Source: CAVTHW01 sp963734625 (GTDB taxonomy: Bacteria; Acidobacteriota; Terriglobia; Bryobacterales; Bryobacteraceae). Taken from it: a DNA stretch of 64,000 nt. Below, in pieces: positions 63,180 to 64,000 of the stretch; the stretch's first letter is position 1; every line of letters starts with the position of its first letter. The stretch covers positions 303,629-367,628 of the forward strand of contig CAVTHW010000014.1 in NCBI GenBank assembly GCA_963734625.1. Reading direction: 5' to 3'. The notes beneath the pieces are model-generated. The model searched no databases, was not told the origin of the DNA, and saw only the letters and a list, made by a program, of their open reading frames with translations. The position numbers and the translations under genes are program-made.

Positions 63180-63700
63180 ATGCCCACCGACCCCCGCCGC
63201 TACACCCAAGAAGAAATCGACAGCCTGATCGGCTGCCCGAAGATCGTTACCGAACCGCCGAAGCGCGACATGAAACTCGACCGCGGCCACTTCCGCAACG
63301 ACATGTTACTGAAGTCGGTCGATGGAAGCGCCGACTTCCGCGCCTTCATGCGGCGCAGCGAGGACCTGCCGGAAACTTCTCCATTGGGCTGGTGTTCCTC
63401 CCTAAGGACGGCACCGGAGAGGTCCACCTTCTGCGCTGCAACGGGCCGCATGGCGCCTACGACGACTCCTTCGACCCGGCGCACCCGCACTGCGACTTTC
63501 ATGTCCACCGCGCCAGCGCTGATATGATCGATGCAGGCCTCCGGCCAGAGAAAGCGGCGGCCGTGAACCGGGATTTCGCATCCTATGAAGAAGCGTTACA
63601 GTATTTCTTGAGGGCAACGAACATCACCAACGCGATGGATCATTTCGCCGACATCGCGCAGGGCAAGCTGCCCTTCGCCGACCTGGAGCCAAACCCATGA
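63180..63700 (+). CDS. DUF6978-like protein, frameshifted
   Basis: Start at the ATG at 63180; about 173 residues when a missing base near 63372 is supplied (SEDLPE then NFSIGLVFLP). It begins YTQEEIDSLIGCPKIVTEPP and later has LLRCNGPHGAYDD then AHPHCDFHVHRASADM, a His-rich motif typical of DUF6978 proteins. The overlap with the next gene (ATGA at 63697) shows that the two are a coupled pair. In other genomes DUF6978-type genes also sit before DUF1828 genes and have the look of toxin-antitoxin partners. Activity unknown. Confidence 0.6.
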
Positions 63701-64000
63701 CCGGCTTGGAACTATTGAAACAGCAATTCAACGGACACGTGGCCTTCCGCGAGCGCCGTCCCGGCGTCACCCAGGTCCTGGCGCCCCTGTTCCATGAGGA
63801 CGGCGACATGGTGGACATCTTCCTCGACGAAGCCCGCAATGGGACCAGCAAGCTCCGGATCAGCGACCATGGCATGACCCTCATGCGGCTGACCTACAGC
63901 TACGACCTGGACACCCCCAACAAGCAGCGCATCTTCAGCCGGATCCTCGCCGAGAACCGGATTCAGGAGGCTGACGGGCGGCTTTACATCGAAGCTGAGC
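63697..64000 (+). CDS. DUF1828 domain protein, 5' part (runs off the window)
   Basis: The first 101 residues are visible. They match DUF1828: LLKQQFNGHVAFRERRPGVT, LAPLFHEDGDMVDIFLDE, LRISDHGMTLMRLTYSYDLD and NKQRIFSRILAENRIQEADG. DUF1828 is often joined to DUF1829 and found near restriction or toxin genes. It is coupled to the upstream gene by a 4-bp overlap. The frame is open at the end of the window. Confidence 0.75.
   Translation, partial: MTGLELLKQQFNGHVAFRERRPGVTQVLAPLFHEDGDMVDIFLDEARNGTSKLRISDHGMTLMRLTYSYDLDTPNKQRIFSRILAENRIQEADGRLYIEAE

Noticed and set aside
1..64000. tRNA, rRNA and riboswitches
   Set aside because: I looked for tRNA arms, rRNA-like stretches and common riboswitch cores and recognised none. 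A covariance-model search would be needed to exclude them.

Overview
The window reads as about 64 kb of a GC-rich Acidobacteriota chromosome, probably of the Bryobacterales / Solibacter type. Reasons: a very large TonB-dependent receptor with an N-terminal carboxypeptidase-regulatory-like domain, HAF-repeat, NIPSNAP and DUF362 secreted proteins with Tat-like leaders, many PilZ and receiver proteins, and several families of short palindromic dispersed repeats. No rRNA or tRNA gene was recognised. The organism call is inference from gene content, not from a phylogenetic marker.

Region by region. 1-8.4 kb: the end of an S9 peptidase, an alpha/beta hydrolase, a small secreted protein, an IS1380 transposase stub, aceK, a HAF-repeat protein, a Sel1 protein and a DUF362 protein. 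8.5-16 kb: a cyclic-di-GMP cluster. It holds a PilZ-J-domain fusion, a coiled-coil protein with a C-terminal PilZ, a small membrane protein on the other strand, a LuxR-type regulator coupled to a PAS-PAS-GAF-GGDEF-EAL enzyme, and a membrane PilZ protein with tandem repeats. Two of these genes share a 42-bp upstream element. 16-24 kb: a decayed gene, an M19-like dipeptidase that lacks metal ligands, a frameshifted secreted protein, a hemerythrin, an ABC ATPase with its periplasmic adaptor, and accA. 24.3-25.9 kb: two 5'-truncated natural-product genes meet head to head (a carrier-thioesterase end of an NRPS and a SPASM radical-SAM end). 26-36 kb: a PQQ-propeller protein, an isoprenoid-synthase-like protein, an ECF sigma/anti-sigma/secreted-protein operon, a GntR-ABC operon with its operator, a B12-binding radical SAM protein and a NIPSNAP protein. 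36-48.5 kb: mostly housekeeping genes (MBL hydrolase-purB, receivers, bamD, rpe, rsmB divergent from ttcA), then the TonB receptor, a retropepsin-like protein and an OmpR-type regulator.

49.3-64 kb is an accessory, defence-type island. It holds a nucleotidyltransferase divergent from a DUF6602 nuclease-like protein, a solitary CRISPR-like repeat, two HicBA modules (one broken), and a group II intron inserted in a dispersed palindrome. A type I restriction system (hsdR-hsdM-hsdS) follows, with a decayed KAP NTPase, an unknown gene, and a DUF6978-like / DUF1828 pair that runs off the window.

Many genes, including essential ones (bamD, rsmB), are broken by single-base frameshifts even though both halves keep full similarity. 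Most need removal of one base to restore the frame. This looks partly like sequence error and partly like real decay in the accessory parts, so joined coordinates are given for the split genes.
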